NCBI RefSeq assembly: GCF_900107975.1
Contig: NZ_FNVF01000017.1
Coordinates: 1 to 64,000 of the forward strand
Length of the DNA: 64,000 bases
Source of the DNA: Paenibacillus sp. UNC499MF
GTDB lineage: Bacteria > Bacillota > Bacilli > Paenibacillales > NBRC-103111
Reading direction: 5' to 3'
Of the stretch, positions 17,385-26,026 are shown piece after piece (the stretch's first letter is position 1; each line of letters begins with the position of its first letter). The notes under the pieces are model-generated. The model did not search any database. It was given only the letters and a program-made list of their open reading frames with translations, and was not told the DNA's origin. The translations under genes were made by a program, and so were the position numbers.

Positions 17385-18916
17385 GAAGCGGCCGGTCTCT
17401 AACCCGCGCCGCCCGCCTGCTGGCCCCCCGTTCCCTGCAGTTCCAGCTGCTGTCACGGTCGCTCTATATTCTGGCAGCCCTGCTGATCCTGGTCGGAGCC
17501 CTTCAATCGGTATGGATGAAAAACTTCCTGTACCGCAACCGGGCCGAAACGATGTCCATTCAGCTCAGCGGACTTCCCCGCGACCTGCTTGACCACTCCT
17601 CCCTGCTTCCCGACAAGCGAGGTAAAAGCAAAGAAGAGGAAGAGATCCAGCCTGGAGCGGAGCGCCCGCGCGGACCGCTGCTGTTCCTTCCGGACACGTC
17701 GCTCGCGTTTATCGCTCCCGACGGAACCTTTACGGATTTGACGAAGGAAAACGGGATGATCTCTCCGCAGCTTCCCGCGGAAGAGTACACCGCCATCCGT
17801 GGGGAGATGGCTCCCCGGCGGCCCGTTTCGTATAAAATCGTGCAGGATGCCGAGGGAACCGAGCAGCTCGTCGTTCTCCGGCCGGCGGAACGGTCCGGCA
17901 GCTTCGGCGGCCTCATCCAGATGGGGACCGGCACGGCCCAGCTGCAGGCCGTCGTGATTCAGCAGCTCTGGATCTACGGGGCACTAGTCGTGCTTGCCCT
18001 GGCAGGCGGCCTCGCGCTGAACATTCCCGTGATGCGCCGTACGCTCCAGCCGCTGAACAAAATGGTCGAGGCCGTCGAACAGACCGACGCCGGCAACCTG
18101 AACGAACGATTTCCCGAGACGCAGGGGCAGCTGGAGATCGACTCCCTCGCGAAATCGTTCAACGGCATGCTTCAGCGCCTGGAGACTTCTTTCATCGCGG
18201 AGCGCGATGCGAAAGAACAGATGCGGCGCTTCATCGCCGACGCCTCCCACGAGCTGCGCACACCGCTGACCTCGATCCACGGCTTTCTCGAGGTGCTGCT
18301 CCGCGGGGCGGCGGACAATCCGAAGCAGCTCTATGCCGCTTTGACGAGCATGCACGGCGAATCGACCCGCATCAAGAAGCTGGTCGAGGATCTGCTTACG
18401 CTGGCCAAGCTCGACCGGGCTCCTCAGCTTCAGCTGACGGACACGCGGCTCGACCGGCTTCTCCTGGAGATGGAGCCCCATCTCCGGATGCTGGCGGGCA
18501 CCCGGACGGTTCATATCGACCTGACCGCAGGCGTTGGGGGCGCCTTCGATCCCGACAAAATGAAACAGGTGGTCCTGAACCTGTTTCATAACGCGGTCCA
18601 GCATACCGACCCGGAAACCGGCGTCATCACAGTCATTTTATCCGCCGACAAGGACGGGATCTCGCTGAAGGTGAAGGACAACGGTCCGGGAATCCCCGAG
18701 GAGCACGCGGGTCATGTGTTCGAGCGCTTTTACCGCAGCGACTCCTCCAGAACCCGCAAGCACGGCGGAGCCGGACTCGGGCTGTCGATCACGAAATCGA
18801 TCGTCGAAGCCCACGGCGGTACGATCTCCGTCCGGAGCCGGGAAGGCGCCGGCTCGACGTTCATTCTCGCCTTTCCTGAAACCGGTGAAAACAACGGCGG
18901 AAAAATGGTAAAATAA
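17381..18916 (+). CDS. Membrane sensor histidine kinase (HAMP, HisKA, HATPase)
   Basis: 511 residues. Two membrane segments (about 25-45 and 195-215) flank an outer domain of about 150 residues without a recognised fold. A HAMP linker (about 215-270) follows, then the phosphorylated histidine H290 in DASHELRTPLTSIHG. The ATP-binding domain has NLFHNAVQHT (N box), DNGPGIP (G1), FERFYR (F box) and GGAGLGLSI (G2). Encoded with its response regulator. The signal is unknown; the neighbouring wall-glycosylation operon suggests an envelope cue. Confidence 0.92.
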   Translation: MRSGRSLTRAARLLAPRSLQFQLLSRSLYILAALLILVGALQSVWMKNFLYRNRAETMSIQLSGLPRDLLDHSSLLPDKRGKSKEEEEIQPGAERPRGPLLFLPDTSLAFIAPDGTFTDLTKENGMISPQLPAEEYTAIRGEMAPRRPVSYKIVQDAEGTEQLVVLRPAERSGSFGGLIQMGTGTAQLQAVVIQQLWIYGALVVLALAGGLALNIPVMRRTLQPLNKMVEAVEQTDAGNLNERFPETQGQLEIDSLAKSFNGMLQRLETSFIAERDAKEQMRRFIADASHELRTPLTSIHGFLEVLLRGAADNPKQLYAALTSMHGESTRIKKLVEDLLTLAKLDRAPQLQLTDTRLDRLLLEMEPHLRMLAGTRTVHIDLTAGVGGAFDPDKMKQVVLNLFHNAVQHTDPETGVITVILSADKDGISLKVKDNGPGIPEEHAGHVFERFYRSDSSRTRKHGGAGLGLSITKSIVEAHGGTISVRSREGAGSTFILAFPETGENNGGKMVK

Positions 18917-18944
18917 ACGGGATAAACAGAAAGGCGGAGAAGCG

Positions 18945-19796
18945 ATGGTATACGCATTTACGATTCAGCCCGGTATTTACCACGCCTTCGAAGACGAGGC
19001 GGAGCAGATTGAACAGTGCAGGGAATGGGGCCTGTTGTCCGGTAAGGCAACCAAGACCAAGGCCTTTTTTTATAAGGGAAACGGCTTGAACGTTCCCTGC
19101 ACCATCGTCGGATACACCGACAAAATGACGGCTGTCATCGAATTTGACAATAAGCAGCAGCACTGCATCCATCCTTCCTACCTGAAGGAAATGCAGGCGG
19201 CGAATTACGGGCAGCGGCAGTGGTCCGCAGGCGAAGCCGCTCCGGAAGCCGGCGCTTCGGAAGGAAGCGATCCGGCCGGGAACGCGGAGCCCGCAGTTGA
19301 AAACGCGGCGAACGGGGCTGCCGAGACTCCGGCAGATGCCGCGGGGCAAACTCAGCCTGCCGCGGACCCGGCACCGGCGCCACGGATGGAGTCCGTGTCC
19401 GGACAAACCGAGCCGGCCGAACCGGACAAGCCCGCGAGCGCTGCCGCGGCAGCCGATGCGCCTAAACCGAAGGCGAAGAAAGAAAAAGCGCCCAAGCTTC
19501 AGCTTCCCGAAGGAAAAGTGAAGATGACCGCCACGGTACAGGAATTCACGACGGTACCCAATCATTTTTCCGATAACGACGATGAGGTTATCATTTACGA
19601 GAATGTGGCCATTGCCGAACCGGAAACGGAAATAGGCACCGCCTGGTCCAGCCACAGCGCAACGCTCAAAAAGCTGGAGCTCGAAGTCGGCGATACGATC
19701 ACGTTCGAAGCCAAAATCGTGGCCAAGAAGCTGACCCGTTATCCCGTGCCGTACAAAATCAACAATCCCGCTAAAATCCAGAAAGGGCAGGACTAG
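18945..19796 (+). CDS. Conserved-looking two-domain protein of unknown function
   Basis: 283 residues, not recognised. The N-terminal part (1-82) is a compact mixed domain starting VYAFTIQPGIYHAFEDEAEQ with three cysteines/histidines near its end. Residues about 90-180 are a low-complexity Ala/Pro/Glu/Gly linker ending in a Lys-rich patch. The C-terminal part (about 185-283) has alternating hydrophobic strands and VGDTITFEAKIVAKKLTRYP, which reads like an OB-type fold. There is no signal peptide or membrane segment. An AGGCGGAGAAGCG region precedes the ATG, 28 bp after the kinase stop, so it may be co-transcribed with the two-component system. An OB fold would suggest nucleic-acid binding, but I would not assign a function. 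Confidence 0.75.
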   Translation: MVYAFTIQPGIYHAFEDEAEQIEQCREWGLLSGKATKTKAFFYKGNGLNVPCTIVGYTDKMTAVIEFDNKQQHCIHPSYLKEMQAANYGQRQWSAGEAAPEAGASEGSDPAGNAEPAVENAANGAAETPADAAGQTQPAADPAPAPRMESVSGQTEPAEPDKPASAAAAADAPKPKAKKEKAPKLQLPEGKVKMTATVQEFTTVPNHFSDNDDEVIIYENVAIAEPETEIGTAWSSHSATLKKLELEVGDTITFEAKIVAKKLTRYPVPYKINNPAKIQKGQD

Positions 19797-19957
19797 CAGA
19801 CCCAGCGGTCTGCTGCGGGCTACGCGTTACGGGTACGTGGATACGGGTTGCGGACATGCGGGGTGCTGGGTACAGTTAATTCCCGGCCGCGACCTGTTGC
19901 CGGTTTCGGTTTGTTCCGGATTCAAACGGAACCGCATAAAGATCCATTTACAGAAAA

Positions 19958-20006
19958 AAGCTCCGTTCCGACGCACCTTTCGTGCTTCGGGGCGGAGCTT
20001 CTTTTG
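19958..20006 (+). terminator. Terminator after the two-component/unknown gene unit
   Basis: Outer stem AAGCTCCG/CGGAGCTT (19958-19965 and 19993-20000) encloses a smaller GCAC/GTGC hairpin and is followed by CTTCTTTTG. The remaining stretch 19797-19957 is GC-rich with short TACGGGT-like repeats and no gene. Confidence 0.75.
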
Positions 20007-20060
20007 TAGGATACCCGTCAATATTTCGTCAACCTTTCTTCACTGTTTACTCACAGATAT

Positions 20061-20076
20061 TGTGAAAATAATCACA
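20061..20076 (+). promoter_or_regulatory. Fnr/Crp-type site of the cytochrome bd operon
   Basis: TGTGA-AAATAA-TCACA, a perfect match to the Bacillus Fnr consensus TGTGA-N6-TCACA. ATATAG (20096-20101) downstream would serve as a -10, placing the site near -41.5, as in class II Fnr-activated promoters. The sequence also resembles a Rex box (TTGTGAA..TCACA), so redox control by Rex is an alternative. Confidence 0.65.
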
Positions 20077-20162
20077 GCTAGATGTGTAAGATAAATATAG
20101 AAGGTTTTGGGTTAAGTAAGCTAGGGTCTCGTTTTATATTTAATTCCCGGGGCGGTGAAAGC

Positions 20163-20261
20163 ATGAATCCGTTTAAACGGCAGGAGAAACGGCTGATGAT
20201 CCTTATGTTCGTCGTAGCCGCCGTTATGCTGCTCTCCTTTCTGCGCAGATTGCTTGCATAA
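20163..20261 (+). CDS. 32-residue membrane micro-protein leading the cyd operon
   Basis: An ATG behind GGGGCGGTGAAAG opens 32 codons. The product has a basic start (NPFKRQEKR) and one hydrophobic helix (LMILMFVVAAVMLLSF) ending in RRLLA. It lies between the predicted Fnr-type promoter and cydA, so it is transcribed with the oxidase. It could be an extra small subunit, or a leader peptide. No homologue is recognised; the coding call rests on the ribosome site, the helix and the position. Confidence 0.5.
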   Translation: MNPFKRQEKRLMILMFVVAAVMLLSFLRRLLA

Positions 20262-20314
20262 CCTTACCTTACGTTTAGCGAGAACAAGAATATCCCAGGG
20301 GGAGTTGACGCATC

Positions 20315-21670
20315 GTGTTTCATTATGATCCTGTGCTGTACAGCCGCATACTCACCGAAGTGACACTCGCGTTTCACATTATTTTCGCGACTATCGGTGT
20401 CGGCGTGCCGGTAATGATCGCTCTGGCCGAATGGACGGGCATCCGCAAGAACGACCGGTACTACACGCTGCTGGCCCGCCGCTGGGCGCGCGGCTTCGTC
20501 ATCACGGTCGCCATCGGCGTCGTGACCGGAACGGCCATCGGCCTCCAGCTCAGCCTGCTTTGGCCGAGCTTTATGGAAATCGCCGGCCAGGCTATCGCGC
20601 TGCCGCTGTTTATGGAGACGTTCGCGTTCTTCGTCGAAGCGATTTTCCTCGGCATCTATTTGTATACCTGGGACCGGTTCAAACCGAAACGGCATCTCAT
20701 GCTGCTCATCCCGGTCGCCATCGGCTCTTCCGCCTCGGCATTTTTCATCACGACCGTAAACGCGTTTATGAACACGCCGCAGGGCTTCACGCTTGAGAAC
20801 GGCAAAATCACGAACGTGGACCCCATCGCGGCCATGTTCAACCCGGCGACGCCCACGAAAGTCTCTCACGTCCTCGCTTCGGCTTACATGACAAGCGCGT
20901 TCATTCTCGCGGCCATAGCGGCCTTCTCGCTGCTGCGCCGCAAAGGAGACCGTCTTTACGCCAAGAAGGCGCTCAAGCTTACCATAACCGCAGGCCTTGT
21001 GTTCGCGCTGGCAACGGCCGCGATCGGCGACCTCTCCGGGAAATTCCTGGCGGCGTATCAGCCCGAAAAGCTGGCGGCGGCCGAATGGCATTTCGAGACG
21101 CAGACCAAAGCTCCTCTTGTATACGGCGGTATACTGACTGAGGACAAGGAGATCAAATACGGGCTGAAAATCCCGTTCGCCCTGAGCATTCTCGCCGGCA
21201 GCAATCCCGATTTCGAAGTCAAAGGGCTGGATCAGATTCCCGACGAGCTGGAACCCCCGCTCTATGTCCATTACTTCTTCGACGGCATGGTTACCATCGG
21301 CATGTTCACCATCGTGATCGCAGCTCTCTACCTGTGGCTTAGCCGCAGCAAACGCGCCTCGAAGCCGGCTCCGCGCTGGCTGCTCCGGGTGATCGTCGCC
21401 TGCGGGCCACTCTCCATGATCGGCATCTGGCTCGGCTGGTTCTACGCCGAAGTAGGCCGGCAGCCGTGGATTCTCCGCGGCTACATGAAAGTGGCCGAAG
21501 CCGCCACAACGTCGGCCCACGTCGACACGATGCTGCTCCTGTTCTGTCTGCTGTACCTCGTCCTGGGGCTGACCGCGATTAAAGTGCTGTCCAAGCTGTT
21601 CAAAAACAACGACGTTGCGGATGAATTGATCGCATTCGGCGTTTTCGAGAAAAGGGGGCCGCTGGAATGA
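20315..21670 (+). CDS. cydA: Cytochrome bd-type quinol oxidase subunit I
   Basis: 451 residues, GTG start behind GGGGGAG. The haem-ligand histidine is in the first helix (TEVTLAFHIIFA), and the GFVITVAIGVVTGTAIGLQL and METFAFFVEAIFLGIYLYTW segments are classic CydA. The quinol-binding loop between helices six and seven is short, as in the cyanide-insensitive (CIO/YthA-like) branch. The GWFYAEVGRQPW motif is intact. The enzyme reduces oxygen to water with quinol. The stop overlaps cydB by four bases. The Fnr-type site upstream suggests induction when oxygen is low. Confidence 0.95.
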   Translation: MFHYDPVLYSRILTEVTLAFHIIFATIGVGVPVMIALAEWTGIRKNDRYYTLLARRWARGFVITVAIGVVTGTAIGLQLSLLWPSFMEIAGQAIALPLFMETFAFFVEAIFLGIYLYTWDRFKPKRHLMLLIPVAIGSSASAFFITTVNAFMNTPQGFTLENGKITNVDPIAAMFNPATPTKVSHVLASAYMTSAFILAAIAAFSLLRRKGDRLYAKKALKLTITAGLVFALATAAIGDLSGKFLAAYQPEKLAAAEWHFETQTKAPLVYGGILTEDKEIKYGLKIPFALSILAGSNPDFEVKGLDQIPDELEPPLYVHYFFDGMVTIGMFTIVIAALYLWLSRSKRASKPAPRWLLRVIVACGPLSMIGIWLGWFYAEVGRQPWILRGYMKVAEAATTSAHVDTMLLLFCLLYLVLGLTAIKVLSKLFKNNDVADELIAFGVFEKRGPLE

Positions 21671-22692
21671 ACCTGGAACTGCTCGGCATCACCGTTCTGT
21701 GGGTGTTTCTGTTCGGGTACCTGATCGTGGCTTCCATCGATTTCGGAGCCGGTTTCTTCAGCTACTATTCCGTCATTACAGGCAGCAAAAATATTACGCA
21801 CCGCATCATTGAGCGCTATCTTTCTCCCGTCTGGGAAGTCACCAACGTGTTTCTTGTTTTTTTCTATATCGGCCTGGTCGGATTTTTCCCGGAAACCGCC
21901 CGCTATTACGGCACGGCGCTGCTCGTCCCCGGCTCCCTGGCGCTGATTCTTCTCGCTTTGCGGGGTTCCTACTACGCATTCAGCACGTATGGGTCCAAAG
22001 ACAACCAGTGGTACATGCTCATCTACGGAGCTACCGGGCTGCTGATCCCCGCCGCGTTATCGACCGTGCTGGCCATTTCGGAAGGCGGCCTGATCGTTGA
22101 AACGGCCGGCACCATCACACTGGACTGGAGCGCCCTCCTGGGCAGCGTCTACACCTGGTCGGTCGTGCTGCTCGCCATCGTCAGCGTGCTGTATATCTCC
22201 GCCATGTTCCTCGCCTATTATGCGCATAAAGCGAAGGACAAGGCCGCTTTTGAAATCGTACGCGGGTACGCGCTTTTCTGGAGCGCTCCGACCATTCTGG
22301 CCAGCGTGCTCGTCTTTTTCGCGATCTCCCGGCACAATCCCGAACATTTCACCAAAATGCTCGATCTCGCCTGGATGTTCGTCATCTCGTTTCTCTGTTT
22401 TCTGATTGCCGTCTACGCCGTCTGGAAAAAAAGACATCTGGGACTCGGCTTCACCTTCGTCCTGCTTCAGTTCGCGTTTGCCTTTTTCGGGTACGGAGCC
22501 TCCCATCTGCCTTACATTCTGTATCCGTACATCACGATTCATGAAAATTTCACCAATCCCGCCATGGGCACGGCGCTTATTATCGCGTTTATCGCCGGTC
22601 TGCTGATCCTCATACCTTCGCTTGTTCTGCTTATGAGACTGTTCCTGTTTGATGCCAGCTATGTTCAAGGAAACCGGGATAAGAAAGGATGA
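21667..22692 (+). CDS. cydB: Cytochrome bd-type quinol oxidase subunit II
   Basis: 341 residues with about eight membrane helices. The N-terminus LLGITVLWVFLFGYLIVASIDF GAG carries the conserved D-F-G of CydB, and SPVWEVTNVFLVFF is the conserved second-helix motif. Overlaps cydA by four bases and is followed at once by the small subunit cydS. Closest in style to Bacillus YthB. It forms the structural partner of CydA in the membrane. Confidence 0.93.
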   Translation: MNLELLGITVLWVFLFGYLIVASIDFGAGFFSYYSVITGSKNITHRIIERYLSPVWEVTNVFLVFFYIGLVGFFPETARYYGTALLVPGSLALILLALRGSYYAFSTYGSKDNQWYMLIYGATGLLIPAALSTVLAISEGGLIVETAGTITLDWSALLGSVYTWSVVLLAIVSVLYISAMFLAYYAHKAKDKAAFEIVRGYALFWSAPTILASVLVFFAISRHNPEHFTKMLDLAWMFVISFLCFLIAVYAVWKKRHLGLGFTFVLLQFAFAFFGYGASHLPYILYPYITIHENFTNPAMGTALIIAFIAGLLILIPSLVLLMRLFLFDASYVQGNRDKKG

Positions 22693-22699
22693 AGCCATC

Positions 22700-22834
22700 G
22701 TGGAACATTTTATGATCATGTATGCTCCTCCGATTGTCGTTGCGATCTCGCTGCTCTTCCTGTTTTTGTGGGCGCCCCGCACCAAAGATGTCACGGACGA
22801 GCCGGAAAATGAGCAAGGACGGCGTATGCGCTGA
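22700..22834 (+). CDS. cydS: Cytochrome bd small subunit CydS
   Basis: 44 residues from a GTG at 22700, behind GAAAGGATG eight bases after the cydB stop. The sequence VEHFMIMYAPPIVVAISLLF matches the Geobacillus CydS signature (FLIMYAPMVVVALS) as I remember it: a single membrane helix with MYAP before it, then a charged tail. In the Geobacillus enzyme CydS stabilises the haem region of CydA. Easy to miss because of its size and GTG start. Confidence 0.85.
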   Translation: MEHFMIMYAPPIVVAISLLFLFLWAPRTKDVTDEPENEQGRRMR

Positions 22835-22884
22835 ACCTCCCTGTCTAACCCGTACCGATCCACCGTTCCCTTCTTTTAATCAGC

Positions 22885-22920
22885 AAAAAAGGTGATTCCC
22901 TCAAAGGATCGCCTTTTTTA
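22885..22920 (+). terminator. Terminator of the cyd operon
   Basis: AAAAAAGGTGAT pairs with ATCGCCTTTTTT (one G-T pair) around a ten-base loop, about 50 bp after cydS, with a T-rich tail. Confidence 0.85.
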
Positions 22921-23008
22921 TTTTACCTGCCGCTTACATGGTGATAATTTGCAGAAAACGATCATAAACTAGTATGTAAGAATACATTACCGAAGGAGGT
23001 GCCGGCCC

Positions 23009-23074
23009 ATGTATTACGAAGAAGACCGCGAACCGTTCGAAGACGATGCCGTAAACGACGAGAAGGAAGAATAG
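23009..23074 (+). CDS. 21-residue acidic micro-protein
   Basis: An ATG at ideal distance behind a near-perfect AAGGAGGTG opens 21 codons, then TAG. The product is MYYEEDREPFEDDAVNDEKE plus E; more than half its residues are acidic. A TTGCAG element lies about 60 bp upstream, and a hairpin with a T run lies at 23264-23298. I know of no function. The ribosome site is far better than chance, but so short an ORF needs conservation data. Confidence 0.45.
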   Translation: MYYEEDREPFEDDAVNDEKEE

Positions 23075-23263
23075 GCATTTCCTCATGCTGCCCTACGAAT
23101 GTGACGCCCCGTTTCTGTTTCCACGTTTCCTCGTTTGATGGTGCAACACCGCATTTCTACACCGATACCCGCGTGTCTCCAAATCAATTGGCCTGACGGG
23201 AAGCACTTCTCCCACCCATGACTCGACAATCCTTTCTTCTCGCATTCTTCCACACGGCAAAAA

Positions 23264-23298
23264 AGCCCGTTCCCGCAAACGGAAACGAGCTTATTTTT
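23264..23298 (+). terminator. Probable terminator after the micro-protein
   Basis: AGCCCGTTCC and GGAAACGAGCT pair imperfectly around CGCAAAC, followed by TTATTTTTG. The gap 23075-23263 contains nothing recognisable. Confidence 0.55.
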
Positions 23299-23313
23299 GT
23301 TCATTGTTTAACG

Positions 23314-23347
23314 AAAAAATCCGCCCCGTAACCGAGGCGGACTTTTT
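23314..23347 (-). terminator. Terminator of the oxidoreductase gene
   Basis: TCCGCC (23320-23325) pairs with GGCGGA (23336-23341); A and T runs flank both sides, so it can work in both directions. It lies 25 bp beyond the stop of the minus-strand gene. Confidence 0.8.
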
Positions 23348-23371
23348 GTGTTAAGCGGACTTTGCCTGCTA

Positions 23372-24463
23372 TTATTTGTCTCCGTTCAAGTAAACCGCTT
23401 TGCCGGTTTTCGCGGATTCGTAGATCGCTTCGAGAATCTCCGATACGACAAGCGCCTGTTCCGGTGTAACTACCGGCTCTGTGTCGTTCTGGATCGCGTC
23501 GATCCACATGCGCATTTCAAGATCGGGAGCATTCTCGGACGCGCCTTCGTAGAAAGCGACGCCGCCGCTCGAAAGCTCGATATTCTGCGTGTACAGGCGG
23601 CTGTTCTTCTCGCCGTTGATGCGCAGTCCGTCCTTCATGTCGGCTCCGCCCTCAGTGCCGCTCAGCGTACATTTCGCTTCGTCGACTTCCAGGGTGTTCA
23701 GCGCCCAGCTGGATTCGAGCATAATCGTCGCGCCGTTCTCCATCGTGATCATGCCGAAAGCGGAATCTTCCACCGTGAACTTCGCCGGGTCCCAAGGTCC
23801 CCAAGCATTGGCCGCGTTAGCCCGGTGAGAGAGCTTGTGGTACGATGTGCCGAGCACAACCTTCGGTTTGTAGTTGTCCATCATCCACAGCGTAAGGTCG
23901 AGCGCGTGAGTTCCGATATCGATAAGCGGGCCGCCGCCCTGCTTTTCTTCATCCAGAAACACGCCCCAAGTCGGAACCGCACGGCGGCGGATGGCGTGTG
24001 CTTTGGCGAAGTAAACTTCCCCGAGCTCGCCGTCTTCGCAGAGCTTTTTCAAATATTGGGAATCGGAACGGAAACGGTTGTTATAACCGATCGTCAGCTT
24101 CTTGCCGGTCCGTTTGGCTGCGTCCACCATGCGGCGGGCGTCCACGGACGTTTTAGCCATCGGCTTTTCACACATCACGTGCTTGCCGGCTTCCAGTGAA
24201 TCGATGGTAATGTCCGCGTGTGAATCGTTCGGCGTGCAGACATGAACTATATCAAGGGAGGAATCTTTCAGCAGTTCACGGTAATCCTGGTAAACGCAAG
24301 CATCGCCGGCACCGTATTGTTCTTTGGCTTTTTCCGCCCGTTCGATGACAATATCGCAGAATGCGACAAGTTCAACGTTAGGCAGCTTTGCCAGACTCGG
24401 CAGATGTTTGCCGTTTGCAATCCCTCCGCATCCGATAATTCCGATCCGGTACTTTTGTGACAT
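23372..24463 (-). CDS. Gfo/Idh/MocA-family NAD(P)-dependent oxidoreductase
   Basis: About 363 residues from the ATG at 24463, seated behind GAAGGAGG. The Rossmann fold begins YRIGIIGCGGIANGKHLPSL. The family hallmark EKPMAKT (catalytic K) is present, as are GYNNRF and GGGPLIDIGTHALDLTLW, with its conserved D-x-G-x-H. These enzymes oxidise or reduce sugars and inositols; the substrate cannot be read from the sequence. It is divergent from an AraC regulator 200 bp away that probably controls it. Confidence 0.9.
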   Translation of the reverse strand: MSQKYRIGIIGCGGIANGKHLPSLAKLPNVELVAFCDIVIERAEKAKEQYGAGDACVYQDYRELLKDSSLDIVHVCTPNDSHADITIDSLEAGKHVMCEKPMAKTSVDARRMVDAAKRTGKKLTIGYNNRFRSDSQYLKKLCEDGELGEVYFAKAHAIRRRAVPTWGVFLDEEKQGGGPLIDIGTHALDLTLWMMDNYKPKVVLGTSYHKLSHRANAANAWGPWDPAKFTVEDSAFGMITMENGATIMLESSWALNTLEVDEAKCTLSGTEGGADMKDGLRINGEKNSRLYTQNIELSSGGVAFYEGASENAPDLEMRMWIDAIQNDTEPVVTPEQALVVSEILEAIYESAKTGKAVYLNGDK

Positions 24464-24604
24464 TGCAGTTCCTCCTTCAAATGGGTCAACATAGGTATGT
24501 AAAATAGCAATCAGACAGGTTGGCGGCATAATGTACGCGCGTTCTAAAATTTAGCGGCTTCCCCTGCCTGCTCGATCGTACTACAATAAAGTATAGAAGA
24601 TACC

Positions 24605-24633
24605 TCGCCAAAATAAAATCACAGATCTGGCGA
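24605..24633. promoter_or_regulatory. Inverted repeat between the oxidoreductase and araC genes
   Basis: TCGCCA (24605-24610) and TGGCGA (24628-24633) form 6-bp arms 17 bases apart, just before the AraC start. It may be an operator for the divergent pair. Weak, since the arms are short. Confidence 0.3.
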
Positions 24634-24670
24634 TACTTATATGCGATTTTGTCATTCGGGGGCAGAGCTG

Positions 24671-25540
24671 GTGGAAATCTATAATGAACAGATAAATTAT
24701 GAAAACCCTTTTTTGTCCATGCGTGTCTTTCAAGCCCGTCGTGACGATGAGCAGACGAGTCCGTGGCATTACCATAAGGAAGTCGAAATGCTCGCTATCG
24801 TCGAAGGGGAACTCGACGTTTACCTTGAAAATGAAAGAGTGAGCCTGAAAGCGGGGGACGTCGTCCTCATCGGTTCCTCCGAGCTCCACCGGGACCGTTC
24901 TTCGGCAGACACCACCCTCGTCTACTATGTGTTCCAGTTCGACCTGGAGCATTATTTCGACGAAAGCGGGATAGCGTATTTGCGCTATTTTTCGGAGACC
25001 CAGTCCGCGCTCAGCAAGCTGAACTATATTTTCCGGGAAAATACCGCTATCCGCGACGAAGTATTTGCCTGCATCCGCAACATTTACACCGAATATGCCG
25101 GTAAAAAAGTCGGGTATGAGATCGCCATCTCCATTCTCGTGAAACAAATCGTGCTCTCTCTGCTCCGCAGCGACGAGAAACGCCTGCTCGATTACGGCAA
25201 CAGCGCCGATTTGATCCGTCTGAAGCCGGTTTTCGAGTACATCGACCGGAATATCGACGGCAAAGTTTACGTGGATGAAGCGAGCAAGGCCGCAAACATT
25301 TCCTACTACTATTTTGTGAAATATTTTAAAAAAGTACTCGGCATTTCTTTCCTCGATTACGTGAATTTCAAAAAAATCAAAAAAGCCGAGAAAATTTTGC
25401 TGACTCAGGACATAAGCGTGGCCCAGGTCGGCGAACAGATCGGCATGCCGAACATGGCTCATTTTTACAAAACATTTAAAAAGATCAATCACTGCTCGCC
25501 CCATGAATTCCGCAAAAAAATGCTAGAGTGGAACCGGTAA
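24671..25540 (+). CDS. AraC-family transcriptional regulator with cupin sensor
   Basis: About 289 residues. The cupin domain includes WHYHKEVEMLAIVEGELDVY and the GDVVLIGSSELHR turn, normally a sugar-sensing pocket. The C-terminal pair of helix-turn-helix motifs runs from about 195: KVYVDEASKAANISYYYFVK, then SVAQVGEQIGMPNMAHFYKT and the closing SPHEFRKK. The start chosen is the GTG at 24671, eight bases after GGGGG; an in-frame ATG at 24641 is possible but lacks a good site. It probably regulates the divergent oxidoreductase gene in response to a sugar. Confidence 0.88.
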   Translation: MEIYNEQINYENPFLSMRVFQARRDDEQTSPWHYHKEVEMLAIVEGELDVYLENERVSLKAGDVVLIGSSELHRDRSSADTTLVYYVFQFDLEHYFDESGIAYLRYFSETQSALSKLNYIFRENTAIRDEVFACIRNIYTEYAGKKVGYEIAISILVKQIVLSLLRSDEKRLLDYGNSADLIRLKPVFEYIDRNIDGKVYVDEASKAANISYYYFVKYFKKVLGISFLDYVNFKKIKKAEKILLTQDISVAQVGEQIGMPNMAHFYKTFKKINHCSPHEFRKKMLEWNR

Positions 25541-25559
25541 GGGGCGGATAGCTTTTGCC

Positions 25560-26000
25560 GCGAGGGCCTTGCACTCCGCAGCAGCAGGGCCTTGCGTCCG
25601 TGCCCGGATGGCGCACGCCTGCCTCCCGCTTCCTGCTGCGCCCGCAAAGCGCCGTGCACTCCCGCGGCAGCAGCGGCCCCGCTCGCCGTTGCTCGGATGG
25701 CGCAAGCCTGCCTCCCGCTTCCCGCTGCGCCCGAAAAGCACCGTGCACTCCCGCGGCAGCAGCGGCCCCGCTCGCCGTTGCCCGGATGGCGCATGCCTGC
25801 TTCTCGCTTCCCGGTTACGTACGCGAAGCGCCGTGCACTCCCGCGCGGCAGCCGCCTTGCTCGACGTGCCCGGATGGCGCACGCCTGCTTCTCGCTTCCC
25901 GGCTGCGTCCGCGAAGCGCCGCGTACTCCCGCGCGGCAGCAGCCTTGCTCGCCGTGCCCGGATGGTGCACGCCTGCTTGCCGCTTCCCGCTGCGCCCGCA
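25560..26000. repeat. GC-rich minisatellite, five copies of an 88-89 bp unit
   Basis: The landmark GGATGG occurs at 25606, 25695, 25784, 25872 and 25960, at spacings of 89, 89, 88 and 88 bp. Each unit contains CGTGCACTCCCGCGGCAGCAGC-like and GCCTGCCTCCCGCTTCC-like blocks. The unit length is not a multiple of three, so the long ORFs that cross it in several frames are not credible genes. This fills most of the 650-bp gap between araC and phoP. Confidence 0.88.
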
Positions 26001-26026
26001 AGACGGCAGCGCCGCCGCAACAAACC

